A stretch of DNA of 64,000 nt from Shewanella sp. Arc9-LZ (GTDB taxonomy: Bacteria; Pseudomonadota; Gammaproteobacteria; Enterobacterales; Shewanellaceae), in the NCBI RefSeq assembly GCF_010092445.1, contig NZ_CP048031.1, positions 1,116,001 to 1,180,000 of the forward strand, in the 5' to 3' direction. The notes under the pieces were generated by a model. The model was not told where the DNA came from. It worked only from the letters and a program-made list of their open reading frames with translations, and did not search any database. Shown piece after piece: positions 26,122 to 35,390 of this stretch. A program made the position numbers and the translations under genes. Each line of letters begins with the position of its first letter. Position 1 is the stretch's first letter.

Positions 26122-26709
26122 ATGGTTTCGTTGCTCACTCAAGTAAAAAGTTGTCAACTTTGCGTATCAAGCCTGGTAGATGGTGTACGCCCAGTAGTGC
26201 AAATTGATCCGCAAGCAAAAGTGTTGATCATCGGTCAGGCCCCTGGACGTAAAGTACATTTGTCGGGTATTCCATTTGATGACGCCAGTGGCGACCGATT
26301 GCGTCTGTGGTTAGGGGTAACGAGAGACGTTTTTTACGATGCCAAACAGATTGCTATTATGCCGATGGGCTTTTGTTATCCGGGCAGTTATGCCGGTTCT
26401 GGTAAAGGAAAGTCTGGCGACTTACCTCCTCGGCCAGAATGCGCGCCTAAATGGCATGGTTTATTGCTGCAGCAGTTAGTTAACGTCAAGTTGGTCTTGC
26501 TGGTGGGGCAATATGCACAACAGTATTATTTAACCGATAAGCCGAAAACATTAACCGAAACAGTGCAGCAATGGCGCAGGTTTGGGCCTCGTTATATCCC
26601 AATCCCACACCCCAGTCCGCGCAATAATATTTGGCTTAGTCGTAATCCATGGTTTGAAGATGAGTTACTTAGCGACATTCGTCCACGCATTGCGAATGCG
26701 TTAGCCTAA
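26122..26709 (+). CDS. Uracil-DNA glycosylase-family protein
   Basis: The start is the ATG at 26122 after AAGG; a longer upstream frame overlaps the promoter of the divergent gene and is rejected. The 195-residue protein has the UDG motif A analogue IIGQAPGRKVH (about residues 36-46) and the motif B analogue HPSPRNN (163-169). A CxxC pair (11-14) with further Cys at 85 and 107 recalls iron-sulfur UDG families, though this is only a resemblance. Probably a base-excision or related DNA-processing enzyme, but many members of this branch are uncharacterised. Monocistronic. Confidence 0.8.
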   Translation: MVSLLTQVKSCQLCVSSLVDGVRPVVQIDPQAKVLIIGQAPGRKVHLSGIPFDDASGDRLRLWLGVTRDVFYDAKQIAIMPMGFCYPGSYAGSGKGKSGDLPPRPECAPKWHGLLLQQLVNVKLVLLVGQYAQQYYLTDKPKTLTETVQQWRRFGPRYIPIPHPSPRNNIWLSRNPWFEDELLSDIRPRIANALA

Positions 26710-26800
26710 ACGTGGTGTTTTTTGATCTACTGTATTTATCTACTGTCTTGAACTACTATATTTAAATACTGTCTTGAATTAGTACTCAGTTATTTTTAAG

Positions 26801-27301
26801 TTATTGTTTTTGATTAATAAAGTCGATAGCGCTTTTATCTAAGCAGCGTTTAGACAAATAAGTCGTGGTTTTTTGCAGTTTAATTAACAAGCCCGCATCG
26901 GTTTCAGTAATTCGATAAATATCAGTCCACAAAATCTGTTGATTAACATGCAGCGACTGACTACTGATACCATTATCATCTATTGTAAGATTGACATGCT
27001 CACCTGCCGCTTTACTCATCATTTGACGCCATAACCACCAGGTTTTATTAAAACGAATACTCAAAAACTCTACCACGGCTAAGCCAATAAAAAAGTAACC
27101 TAAATAGTAGGTTTCTTTGGTGCTCATTGATGTTGGGCTTAGAGTGTCGAGCATTAAAATAGCCAAACCAACCAGTGCAAAAATGGCGGTTTTAATAAAA
27201 CGTTTTGGTGATGTGCTGGGATGAATTGATTGCAGATAGCATTCTTCAAAGTACGACTTGTCTAGTACATATTCAGCAGTATAACTAAAGGCTTGTGACA
27301 T
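26801..27301 (-). CDS. YcxB-like membrane protein
   Basis: 166 residues. A soluble N-terminal strand region (YTAEYVLDKSYFEECYLQS) is followed by two membrane helices (about 36-51 and 65-82). A C-terminal domain reads VNLTIDDNGISSQSLHVNQQILWTDI, then ITETDAGLLI, as in YcxB-type proteins. That C-terminal fold resembles a small PH-like beta domain facing the cytoplasm. Function is unknown in the family. It is alone on its strand, downstream of glnD in the same direction but 148 bp away, so probably separately transcribed or at the end of a weak read-through. Confidence 0.7.
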   Translation of the reverse strand: MSQAFSYTAEYVLDKSYFEECYLQSIHPSTSPKRFIKTAIFALVGLAILMLDTLSPTSMSTKETYYLGYFFIGLAVVEFLSIRFNKTWWLWRQMMSKAAGEHVNLTIDDNGISSQSLHVNQQILWTDIYRITETDAGLLIKLQKTTTYLSKRCLDKSAIDFINQKQ

Positions 27302-27448
27302 GATGACCTAATTTACGGCAGTTGATGGGCATGATTATCGCATAGTCATCAGTTTGCTCAAAGCCTGCTTAGTGGTGAAATAAAAGCGCCATGGTGATTC
27401 ATTCACACATGGCTCATTTGTATCAACAACACTGACTGATTAAGGTCG

Positions 27449-30097
27449 TTATTCGTCTGTGGTGATAGCTTGCATTAATGTTGCCGACAATTGCTGCTGT
27501 TGTTCAGGGGTTAACTGCTGATCGTCTTTATTGGATAATAAAAATACATTGTCTGCGCGTTCGCCGACCGTACTGATGGTGGCCGAATGAATATTCAAAT
27601 CCAATTCCCTGAATGCACTGGCAATTTGTTCCATAAACTCACTGGTGTCTAATGCTGATACATTGACTAAGCTACGGGTCGATTTACGTGAATGCAAAAA
27701 TTCGATATTGGGCTGATTATCGAAACTCTGATGTCGCCTCGACTGGCGTTTTTTCGGTAAATTAATACCTTTATCCAGCACCTGATGTAACTTGTTGATG
27801 ACTTGTTCACGACGCTGTGCACTGGTAATTGGCTTTTCATCAAAATCGAGTACTTTAAATGACTCAACCACATAACCGTCTTTAGTTCGGGCTATTTGTG
27901 CCTGTTTCACCGAAATACGTAATGTCGCTAATGTATTGAATAATTTTACAAACAATCCGTGTCTGTCTTTGGTGTAAACAAACACGTCACTGCAACCTTT
28001 TACCACGACATCGTCGAGTAAAATTAGCGTGTTGTATTGATTGTCTGTTACAGGCGTAAGATCGTGGTTAATCATCGCTTGGGTGTATCTGGCGATATCA
28101 TCCGCTTCGGCATTACTGAAAAAGGCGATAGGTAAACGACGCCATAATTTTTTGATATCGTCACTGCGATCGTCATCTGTGGCTAATAAATTCAGTGCTT
28201 CTTGCTTGTGTTCCCGTACCAAAGTACGCAGTTGCAGAATATTTTCAAAACCATTGCGCAGTGCTTTACGAGTAACAAAATACAAATCTTTTAATAGTGA
28301 CGCTTTCCAGTCATTCCACAGATCATCATTGGTTGCCTGAATGTCGGCAATGGTCAGGCAGTACAGGGCGTCTAAACGGGTTAAGGTACCTACTTTTTTG
28401 GCAAAAGCATTCACGACATCAGGATCATAAATATCCATGCGTTGTGAGGTAATAGACATTAACAAATGATTTTCTACTAGCCAGCAAATCAGTTTCTCTT
28501 GTGACACTTTTAAGCCATGAAACTTAGCAAATAAATTGGCATCAACAGCACCGAGTTTACTATGGTCACCGCCACGGCCTTTGGCTAAATCATGAAACAA
28601 TGCAGCAAATAACAGCGTCGACTTATTAGACATTTTTTGATAAATATCAGCGGCTAATGCCAGATCTTTATCCAACGTTTTGATGTCGTTTCCGTAGAGA
28701 TATATATTTTTAAGCACCTTGTGGGTGTGCTCATCGACTGTATAGGCATGGAATAAGTCAAACTGCATCTGGCCAACAACTTCACGCCATTGCGGTAAAT
28801 AAGAGGCTAAAATACCGTGTTGATGCATCAAGGTGATGGCGAGTCCCATGCCTTGAGGGTGAACAAATATCGCTTTAAATTGCTCTCGACAACGCTGAAA
28901 ATCTTGTAAATCACCCATTAAACGACGTCTTACTTGGCGTAAAGATCGTAAGGTTTCTGCGGTAATACCGATTATTTTGTCGTGATGAATCGCGATAAAC
29001 TCAAATAACGCCATAATTTGGGTGCGATCGATAAATACGGTTTCGTCGCGAACGTGAATGTACTTATCAACAATTTCAAAATTATCGTTAATCGCGATTA
29101 TTTGTGGATTGAGCTCTGGAATAATTTCTCGTTGGAAATACGCCATTAAAATTTTGTTTAACTCGCTGATGCGCTTCATGGCGCGAAATAATTGGCGCAT
29201 CATTTTTTCAATAGCAATATTGCCGCTTTCACCGATGGGCATACCATCACCAAAACCCATTAATTTAGCCACTTCAGCTTGGTATTGCAGTAATAAACGA
29301 TTTTCAGAACGTTGGGCTGCTTGATGTAAGGCAAAGCGCACTCTAAATAAAAAGTGTTGGCACTCCATTAATTCAGCATATTCGTCATTAGTTAAAAAAC
29401 CAAAGCGACGTAGTGATTGCATATTGGCAACGCCGAAATGTTTGCGAGCAACCCAGGTAAGGGTTTGAATATCACGCATACCACCTGGGCTGGTTTTAAG
29501 ATTGGGTTCAATACTGTATGAGGTGCCTTGTGCTTTGGCATGGCGTTCTTGTTGTTCGCTGAGTTTGGCATTAAAAAACGCTTGGCTTTGCCATAAATCC
29601 TGGCCGTACAGTGCATTCAACACTTGCTGTTGGTGCTGACTATTACCGAATAAATGACGAATTTCCAGTAAACTGGTTGCAATGGTTACGTCATCCTTAC
29701 ACGCTTGGAATGTGTCAGTTAAACTGCGTACAGCGTGACCTAAATCGAGATTAAGATCCCAAAGTTGAGTCAGAAATTGGCTTACAGAAGCAGCTTCCGT
29801 AGGCGTTAATGGACCATCGTGAATAACGCAGATGTCGATATCAGAGAAAGGATGTAAGGTTTGCCGGCCGTAACCCCCAACTGCATTGAGCGAGATACGC
29901 GCGGGATCTAATTCGAAGGGTTGCCAAAGTTGGCATAATAGCGCATCGAAAAAATGTGATCGCTTATTCAAGGTGTCATTAATTGCACTTTGAAAAATGT
30001 TATCTTGTAAATATTGATCCAGTGACTTAATCGCCTGTTTTAATTCAGCGCTGGTCATATCTGGGCGCAAATCTGTACTAGCAGGTTGCGAAAGCAT
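27449..30097 (-). CDS. glnD: PII uridylyltransferase / uridylyl-removing enzyme
   Basis: 882 residues, the usual GlnD length. The nucleotidyltransferase motif GGYGRQTLHPFSDIDI is at residues 74-89 (Asp86/Asp88). A central HD phosphohydrolase domain has LFHDLAKGRGGDHS. Two C-terminal ACT domains begin near DVFVYTKDRHGLFVKLFNTL and ALDTSEFMEQIASAF. It uridylylates PII when glutamine is low and removes UMP when it is high, controlling nitrogen assimilation. AAGGAG precedes the ATG. It is divergent from the pseudouridine synthase gene with about 80 bp between. Confidence 0.97.
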   Translation of the reverse strand: MLSQPASTDLRPDMTSAELKQAIKSLDQYLQDNIFQSAINDTLNKRSHFFDALLCQLWQPFELDPARISLNAVGGYGRQTLHPFSDIDICVIHDGPLTPTEAASVSQFLTQLWDLNLDLGHAVRSLTDTFQACKDDVTIATSLLEIRHLFGNSQHQQQVLNALYGQDLWQSQAFFNAKLSEQQERHAKAQGTSYSIEPNLKTSPGGMRDIQTLTWVARKHFGVANMQSLRRFGFLTNDEYAELMECQHFLFRVRFALHQAAQRSENRLLLQYQAEVAKLMGFGDGMPIGESGNIAIEKMMRQLFRAMKRISELNKILMAYFQREIIPELNPQIIAINDNFEIVDKYIHVRDETVFIDRTQIMALFEFIAIHHDKIIGITAETLRSLRQVRRRLMGDLQDFQRCREQFKAIFVHPQGMGLAITLMHQHGILASYLPQWREVVGQMQFDLFHAYTVDEHTHKVLKNIYLYGNDIKTLDKDLALAADIYQKMSNKSTLLFAALFHDLAKGRGGDHSKLGAVDANLFAKFHGLKVSQEKLICWLVENHLLMSITSQRMDIYDPDVVNAFAKKVGTLTRLDALYCLTIADIQATNDDLWNDWKASLLKDLYFVTRKALRNGFENILQLRTLVREHKQEALNLLATDDDRSDDIKKLWRRLPIAFFSNAEADDIARYTQAMINHDLTPVTDNQYNTLILLDDVVVKGCSDVFVYTKDRHGLFVKLFNTLATLRISVKQAQIARTKDGYVVESFKVLDFDEKPITSAQRREQVINKLHQVLDKGINLPKKRQSRRHQSFDNQPNIEFLHSRKSTRSLVNVSALDTSEFMEQIASAFRELDLNIHSATISTVGERADNVFLLSNKDDQQLTPEQQQQLSATLMQAITTDE

Positions 30098-30178
30098 GTT
30101 ACTCCTTAATGTTTTTGCCTTTTAACAGAATAAGGTATTCTTAAACAAATTGGTATCATTCTATATTGGTGAAGTTTT

Positions 30179-30892
30179 ATGGTGTCTAAACGAGGTCGAC
30201 TGGACCAATTTATTGCTGGTACGTTACAAATCCCCAAAAAAGCGGTTCGGCTATTGTTAGTCACCAATAAAGTGCTTGTTGATGGCCAGTTTGCTAAGTC
30301 ACCAGACTTACAAATTGATGAGTTTACTCATATTGAATGTAATGGTGTGGTGCTGCGTCAATATCAAAAACAGTACTATATGCTTAATAAACCTGATGGG
30401 GTAGTAAGTGCAACCATTGATGATAAACATGCAACAGCATTAGGATTAATGACCGGGGTTAACACTGAAATGTTGCATATTGCCGGTAGATTAGATTTAC
30501 ATTCTACCGGGTTATTATTATTAACCAACGACGCTAAATGGTCCGAAGCATTAATGTCGCCGCAGCATAAAGTCGACAAACAGTATCTGGTAACCTTAGC
30601 TAATCCGCTAGAACAAGGGTATGTAGAGGCATTCGCCAAAGGGATGTATTTTGAATTTGAAGACATCACCACATTACCGGCACAACTCACGGTATTATCA
30701 AGTCATCAAGCTCGGGTGGTGTTGCGTGAAGGTAAGTACCATCAAATTAAGCGAATGTTTGGTCGTTTTAGAAATCCGGTGGTGGCGCTGCATCGTGAAT
30801 CTATTGGTGAAATCGTGCTTGATAGCCAGTTAGCGTTGGGTGAATTTCGTTCATTAACAAAAGCTGAAGTTGATAGCATTTTTCAGCACTAG
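30179..30892 (+). CDS. rsuA: RsuA-type 16S rRNA pseudouridine synthase
   Basis: 237 residues. An N-terminal S4 RNA-binding domain (RLDQFIAGTLQIPKKAVRLLL) precedes the catalytic motif AGRLDLHSTGLLLLTND with Asp106. The RsuA/RluB/E/F signature EGKYHQIKRMF follows. The overall pattern is closest to RsuA, which isomerises U516 of 16S rRNA. Length is as expected. Start ATG at 30179. It is followed by a LysR regulator 64 bp downstream on the same strand, without an obvious terminator. RsuA is the best fit, but RluE/F-like specificity cannot be excluded. Confidence 0.85.
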   Translation: MVSKRGRLDQFIAGTLQIPKKAVRLLLVTNKVLVDGQFAKSPDLQIDEFTHIECNGVVLRQYQKQYYMLNKPDGVVSATIDDKHATALGLMTGVNTEMLHIAGRLDLHSTGLLLLTNDAKWSEALMSPQHKVDKQYLVTLANPLEQGYVEAFAKGMYFEFEDITTLPAQLTVLSSHQARVVLREGKYHQIKRMFGRFRNPVVALHRESIGEIVLDSQLALGEFRSLTKAEVDSIFQH

Positions 30893-30956
30893 ATCAATTT
30901 TTTTTATTTGGATACATGTTAATTTAATCGCCTCATTACAGCAGATTAGGTGATAT

Positions 30957-31913
30957 GTGGATATTCAAGCACTGAAAAAAGTCAGCGAATTAGATGTATT
31001 TAGTTTGTTGGTGTTTAAGCTCATTTACGAAACCGGCTTTGCTAATTTTGCAGCCAAAGAGCTTGCTGTATCCGCGCCAAAAATTAGTCGATGTTTAACA
31101 TCATTAAGGGCTATTTTTAATGACGAATTATTTTTTCGTCGCCAACAAGGGCTAAAACCGACCCCATTAGCTGAACGTTTATATCAGCCTGTATGCCAAT
31201 TGTGTGACATGGTGAGCCAAATTGAGCGAGTGGCAGACGACCGCTTAAATCACCATCAAACACCGATTTTACATATTGCAGTATCGCCGAGCATTATTAC
31301 CAGTGTAGCCATTGCGTTAAGTAAGCTTCCGCGTGATGTTATCGGCAAAGTTAAACTTCACAGTTGGCAAGCTGACACGGAAGAGTTGATTTACAATGGC
31401 GAACTCGATTTTGGTATTGGCTTTGAAACTCAAGATGCTCATGGTTTAGAGGCTTATCCTATTGCCAATGTGACGTCTTTATGCGTTGTAGGTAATATTA
31501 ACCATTCATTTTGGGGTAGTGTTGAGAACATCAAGTTAGAAGATATTATTCAACACCCTGTGGTGTATTTACGCTGTAAAGGCTTTAACAATCGTATTGA
31601 TCCTTTAGAGTTATATTGTCAAACCCATGGTTTGCTACTAGAAGATATTGAGTGCGCAAGAAAACTCGAAGATTGGTATTGGCACATACTGACCATGGAC
31701 AGCTTAGCCATTACGATTTGTAATGAAGGTTCGTTTGCGCAACAAATTCCTCAATTACGAGTAGAAAAACTTCCACATGATGAATTTAATAAGCTCAATA
31801 GCGTGATGGCTATGCCAAGTTATTGTTTAATTGAGCGAGCAGAACACTACCGCCGTTATTCGTCAAATGTTAAGGAAGTGATAATCAATATCATTAAGTC
31901 ATTGCTAGTGTGA
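30957..31913 (+). CDS. LysR-family transcriptional regulator
   Basis: 318 residues from a GTG start preceded by TTAGG. The N-terminal winged helix contains VFKLIYETGFANFAAKELAVSAPKISRCLTSL and FFRRQQGLKPTPLAERLY. The rest is a periplasmic-binding-protein-like effector domain. The recognition region is somewhat divergent from classic LysR (KISRCLTSL in place of VSRQI..LE). The target is not evident: upstream is rsuA in the same direction and downstream a cytochrome gene 335 bp away. It ends in a hairpin terminator. The effector is unknown. Confidence 0.85.
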   Translation: MDIQALKKVSELDVFSLLVFKLIYETGFANFAAKELAVSAPKISRCLTSLRAIFNDELFFRRQQGLKPTPLAERLYQPVCQLCDMVSQIERVADDRLNHHQTPILHIAVSPSIITSVAIALSKLPRDVIGKVKLHSWQADTEELIYNGELDFGIGFETQDAHGLEAYPIANVTSLCVVGNINHSFWGSVENIKLEDIIQHPVVYLRCKGFNNRIDPLELYCQTHGLLLEDIECARKLEDWYWHILTMDSLAITICNEGSFAQQIPQLRVEKLPHDEFNKLNSVMAMPSYCLIERAEHYRRYSSNVKEVIINIIKSLLV

Positions 31914-32248
31914 AGATTGGTAACATTTTTTGATGAGATTCAGAACACTTAAGTTTGTGGTCTGAATCTTTTTTATAGCCATTATTTATGTAAATCGCTG
32001 ATTTTATGGTTTTTTATTGGTCACCCACTATTTTTTACATTATCAAAATACATTTAATACCTCTTTAGGGTTACTTAATCTGAAACTGACGGTTTCATTT
32101 TTGCGTATACCTAAAACTAAAACTATCGATTACTGTTAACGAATTTGTAACCAAACCTCACAGGTTTACCACTGCAGACGGGTGTTTTGTTCTATTTCCT
32201 TATATTTTAGATGCGTAAAACCTACAAATTTAAATCGGGGGATTTAAA
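31914..32248. other. Intergenic region upstream of decahaem cytochrome
   Basis: Contains the LysR gene terminator at its left end, then about 270 bp of A+T-rich DNA that should hold the cytochrome promoter. The only clear translation signal is GGGGGA nine bases before the cytochrome ATG. I could not assign a CRP, Fur or Fnr site with confidence. Confidence 0.5.
31937..31974 (+). terminator. Rho-independent terminator after LysR gene
   Basis: GATTCAGA pairs with TCTGAATC around a 16-nt loop, followed directly by TTTTTT. It sits 24 bp past the LysR stop on the same strand. Confidence 0.75.
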
Positions 32249-34645
32249 ATGAAGAAATATAATAGAACATTACTTGCTGCAGCGTTTATTGCAGCGTTAG
32301 GTGTGACCGGTTGTGGTTCTGACGGCAGTGATGGTGCTGACGGAGCTGCTGGTGCCGCGGGTACAGATGGAACACCTGGCACGCCTGGTACTCCAGCTGG
32401 TTCGGTTGTTACAACAGTTGAAAATGCCTATGACTTTACCTTAACACTGGCTCCTACGGATATCGTCGTAGTAGGTGCTGATCCATTTAACGTTAAATTT
32501 ACTGTAACAGGTAAAGGAAGTGGCGGAGCGGACGTTCCATACACTGGGCTTGATAAAGTTGCGTTATACGTGACCAGTCAATCAGCTAATGCTACTGACA
32601 CTGGCGCACCAATGTTGTGGACAAACCATGCACTTGCCAATGATTTTGGTAGCAGCATGTATTGTACCTTAACCGGTACTGCCGCAGCTCGAGGCGGCGC
32701 TGTAGTCGATGCTTGTACATTAGTTGAAGATGAAGCTAATCCTGGTACTTATACTGGTTCTTGGGCACATGATGGTAATGCGCCTGTGGTATTAGCAAGT
32801 GGTGATGCAAACGATTTAGTCCGTGTGTTTATTCGTGCCTATGACGTTACGATGGCTGATGGTACAGCAGTAAGTGATAAGATTTTATCAACTCCAGTAG
32901 ATTTTATTCCTGCTACTGGCGAACTTGCTGTTTCTGCAAAAGATGCTGTGTCTAGTGCAGCATGTATTAGATGTCATAGCCCAATGGAAGGTTACGCTGA
33001 TACTGATATGCGTATTGCCAACATTGGTGCTCATCATAATTACCAAAAAGTTGAAAATTGTGTAGCTTGTCATAATCCTGCTTATGCTGGTGGACAAGAC
33101 GATCCTGAAGTTGGTTTTAACGTTAACTTCAATGCCATGATCCATACCATTCATGCTGGTCATCATATTGCTGACAAGTTGACTGGTGAAGCCAAAGAAA
33201 TGTTTGGTGGAGTTGGATTTCCTGCTGAGTTAAATGAATGTACTGTTTGTCATGATAATGGCACACAGTGGAACGACAATGTCTATGCTGAAGCCTGTTT
33301 ATCATGTCACGTTGATGTTGATTTAACGACGGGTGTTAACCATAGAGGTATCGTTCCTGCTAGTGACGCTGTTTGTTCTGGTTGTCATGGCGCAGGTAGT
33401 TTAAGCCCAATCGAAGCTCACAGTGTTGATCGCCGTGCCGCCTTTGAAAATGGTTTGGTACTAGAGGTTGCTTCTGCTGAAGTCGCGTCAGACGTATTAA
33501 CTGTCATCATTGATGTTAAATTAAATGGTGTGGTTGCGGCTGATGGTACTGATTTAACTCAGTACTTAAACAAAGCTAAATCAGGTGATGATATTTTAAT
33601 CGGTACACTTGATGGCAATGGCGATTATGTGCGTGGTTTAAGTATCAATACAGCTTCTAATCCAGAAATGTTTGTGGTTCAAAGTGGCAAGTTAACCTTA
33701 ACTAAAGCACTTACACCTAATCAGTTAGACGGCCAAATACTTTCAGTTACTTCTGAAATGAACATGTGTGGTAATACAACGACCGATATGGTTGTTGTTA
33801 ATACCAAACTAGCTGAAGGTGCAGGAACCGATACTGGTGCTTGTGATGTACCTGTTCCAGCTAACATCGTCACTAAGTACTTTATGTTTGATGCAGTTGC
33901 GGCTAAAGGCGTATTAACTGAGGACAATCTACGTTTTGTTAGTCCTGAGTTGACAGCCTATACCTCACCTACACAGGCTGGTAACGACCGTACAACAGCT
34001 GACGAAGCTAAATGTAATGCTTGTCATGACAACTTGTCTCACGTTAAATCACCTAACCATGGTGTGACTAACTTTACACAATGTGCTGATTGTCATAACA
34101 ACAACTATGCAGGTTCTTACCATGCAGATGTTTACAAGCAAGCTGGTGTAGATGCTGATGGCGAACCTACGTTTGAAGTTGTTGAAGGGTTAACTTATAA
34201 CAACCGTGATCTAGTGACCGTAGCACATCGCTTCCACAGTGGTTTGTTTGCAGGTAGCACAGGTGCTGGCATTTACTTAGGTACAGATGGTGAAACTTGG
34301 GTTAACTATCCTGCAACTAAAACAAATTGCCAAGCTTGTCATAAAGATGCGAATGCTGCAGGGGATGCTATGCCATTCTTCTCTGGCACTGGTACGTTAA
34401 CATCTGGCAGAACTGCAATTGCAATCAGTGGTGGCGAATTTATTTCTCCTGTCGCTGAAGCATGTCGTAGTTGTCACGCTCACTCTGGTGCTGCTGCTCT
34501 AGCTCACTTCAAGAGTAATGGTGCGACAGTTGCTGGTGATAGCGTAATGTCTGCTGCCGGTGTACCAATTGAGTCTTGCGCAACTTGTCATGCTGAAGGT
34601 AAAACTTACGGTCTTGATAAAGTTCACTCTGGTGCAGCGCACTAA
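32249..34645 (+). CDS. OmcA/MtrC-family decahaem outer-membrane c-type cytochrome
   Basis: 798 residues with exactly ten CxxCH haem motifs, in two groups of five: CIRCH, CVACH, CTVCH, CLSCH, CSGCH, then CNACH, CADCH, CQACH, CRSCH, CATCH. The N-terminus is a lipoprotein signal ending GVTGC. A Gly-rich collagen-like linker (DGADGAAGAAGTDG, PGTPGTP) separates the lipid anchor from the first domain. These features fit extracellular MtrC/OmcA/MtrF-type reductases that pass electrons to metals or flavins. No mtrA/mtrB partner is adjacent; the gene is monocistronic with its own terminator. SD GGGGGA is strong. Which subfamily it belongs to is unsure. Confidence 0.93.
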   Translation: MKKYNRTLLAAAFIAALGVTGCGSDGSDGADGAAGAAGTDGTPGTPGTPAGSVVTTVENAYDFTLTLAPTDIVVVGADPFNVKFTVTGKGSGGADVPYTGLDKVALYVTSQSANATDTGAPMLWTNHALANDFGSSMYCTLTGTAAARGGAVVDACTLVEDEANPGTYTGSWAHDGNAPVVLASGDANDLVRVFIRAYDVTMADGTAVSDKILSTPVDFIPATGELAVSAKDAVSSAACIRCHSPMEGYADTDMRIANIGAHHNYQKVENCVACHNPAYAGGQDDPEVGFNVNFNAMIHTIHAGHHIADKLTGEAKEMFGGVGFPAELNECTVCHDNGTQWNDNVYAEACLSCHVDVDLTTGVNHRGIVPASDAVCSGCHGAGSLSPIEAHSVDRRAAFENGLVLEVASAEVASDVLTVIIDVKLNGVVAADGTDLTQYLNKAKSGDDILIGTLDGNGDYVRGLSINTASNPEMFVVQSGKLTLTKALTPNQLDGQILSVTSEMNMCGNTTTDMVVVNTKLAEGAGTDTGACDVPVPANIVTKYFMFDAVAAKGVLTEDNLRFVSPELTAYTSPTQAGNDRTTADEAKCNACHDNLSHVKSPNHGVTNFTQCADCHNNNYAGSYHADVYKQAGVDADGEPTFEVVEGLTYNNRDLVTVAHRFHSGLFAGSTGAGIYLGTDGETWVNYPATKTNCQACHKDANAAGDAMPFFSGTGTLTSGRTAIAISGGEFISPVAEACRSCHAHSGAAALAHFKSNGATVAGDSVMSAAGVPIESCATCHAEGKTYGLDKVHSGAAH

Positions 34646-34690
34646 ATATCTAGATAACTTCTTAATCATCACTTAAGAAAGTAAGTAAGA

Positions 34691-34717
34691 GGGAGGCAGC
34701 AATGCCTCCCTTTTTTT
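34691..34717 (+). terminator. Rho-independent terminator after decahaem cytochrome
   Basis: GGGAGGC-AGCAAT-GCCTCCC followed by TTTTTTT, 45 bp past the stop codon. A compact, strong hairpin. Confidence 0.92.
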
Positions 34718-35330
34718 ATTCATTTTATCCATCAGTGTATAAGCACTTAATGGCCAGCCGGTATTAATATTTCTTCTCAAGAAGATATCGTTCAGTATCA
34801 TTTATTACCCAATCTAATCCGACTTAAACCAAACCAACCTAATCAAATCTGCTCAATCCAACCAATGCCAATAGCTTTAGTTATCGCTATTTAATCGACC
34901 ATTGAAGAGGTTAATGACATTTCAACGTCAACTGAATCATCTAACCTAGTGGCGCTTTATCTAAACTGATAATGACTTAATGGGCCAGACAGTTCGGCAT
35001 GTAAATCGTTGAGATTATTGACACATTACGTCTGTTATTTGATGTGCGTCATTTGATGTATATGGGCTACCAATTGGCAGTGGACTGTGTAGATAATAAA
35101 TAGAGTAGGTAATAAATAGAGTAGGTAATAAATAGAGTAGGTAATAAATAGAGTAGGTAATAAATAGAGTAGGTAATAAATAGAGTAGGTAATAAACCAT
35201 AGTCGGTAATAACAACGGAGTTAATGCGTTATAAGTTAATGGGAAGTAAGTTGACGAGAGGGACGTTAACGAGGGACTGTATTATTGCTTCATTAATAAT
35301 CTATCAACCTATTTTGGGCGAGAAAAACAA
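34718..35330. other. Long non-coding gap
   Basis: No gene is supported. It contains a pyrimidine-rich low-complexity tract (about 34808-34870, many CCAA/AATC runs) and the 16-bp tandem array described separately. An open frame on the minus strand across that array is an artefact of the repeat. Confidence 0.6.
35095..35190 (+). repeat. 16-bp tandem repeat (AATAAATAGAGTAGGT)
   Basis: Six perfect in-phase copies followed by a degenerate seventh (AATAAACCATAGTCGGT). It lies between the cytochrome and the POT transporter genes. No spacers, so not CRISPR. The perfection of the units suggests recent expansion. Confidence 0.93.
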
Positions 35331-35354
35331 AAGGGAAGCATTGCTGCTTCCCTT
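35331..35354 (-). terminator. Terminator of POT transporter gene
   Basis: Perfect 10-bp arms AAGGGAAGCA / TGCTTCCCTT with a TTGC loop. On the minus strand the hairpin is followed by TTGTTTTT. It lies 37 bp beyond the transporter stop. Confidence 0.85.
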
Positions 35355-35390
35355 ATATCAAATATGGAAAGTACTCTACAGTCAGCTCAA

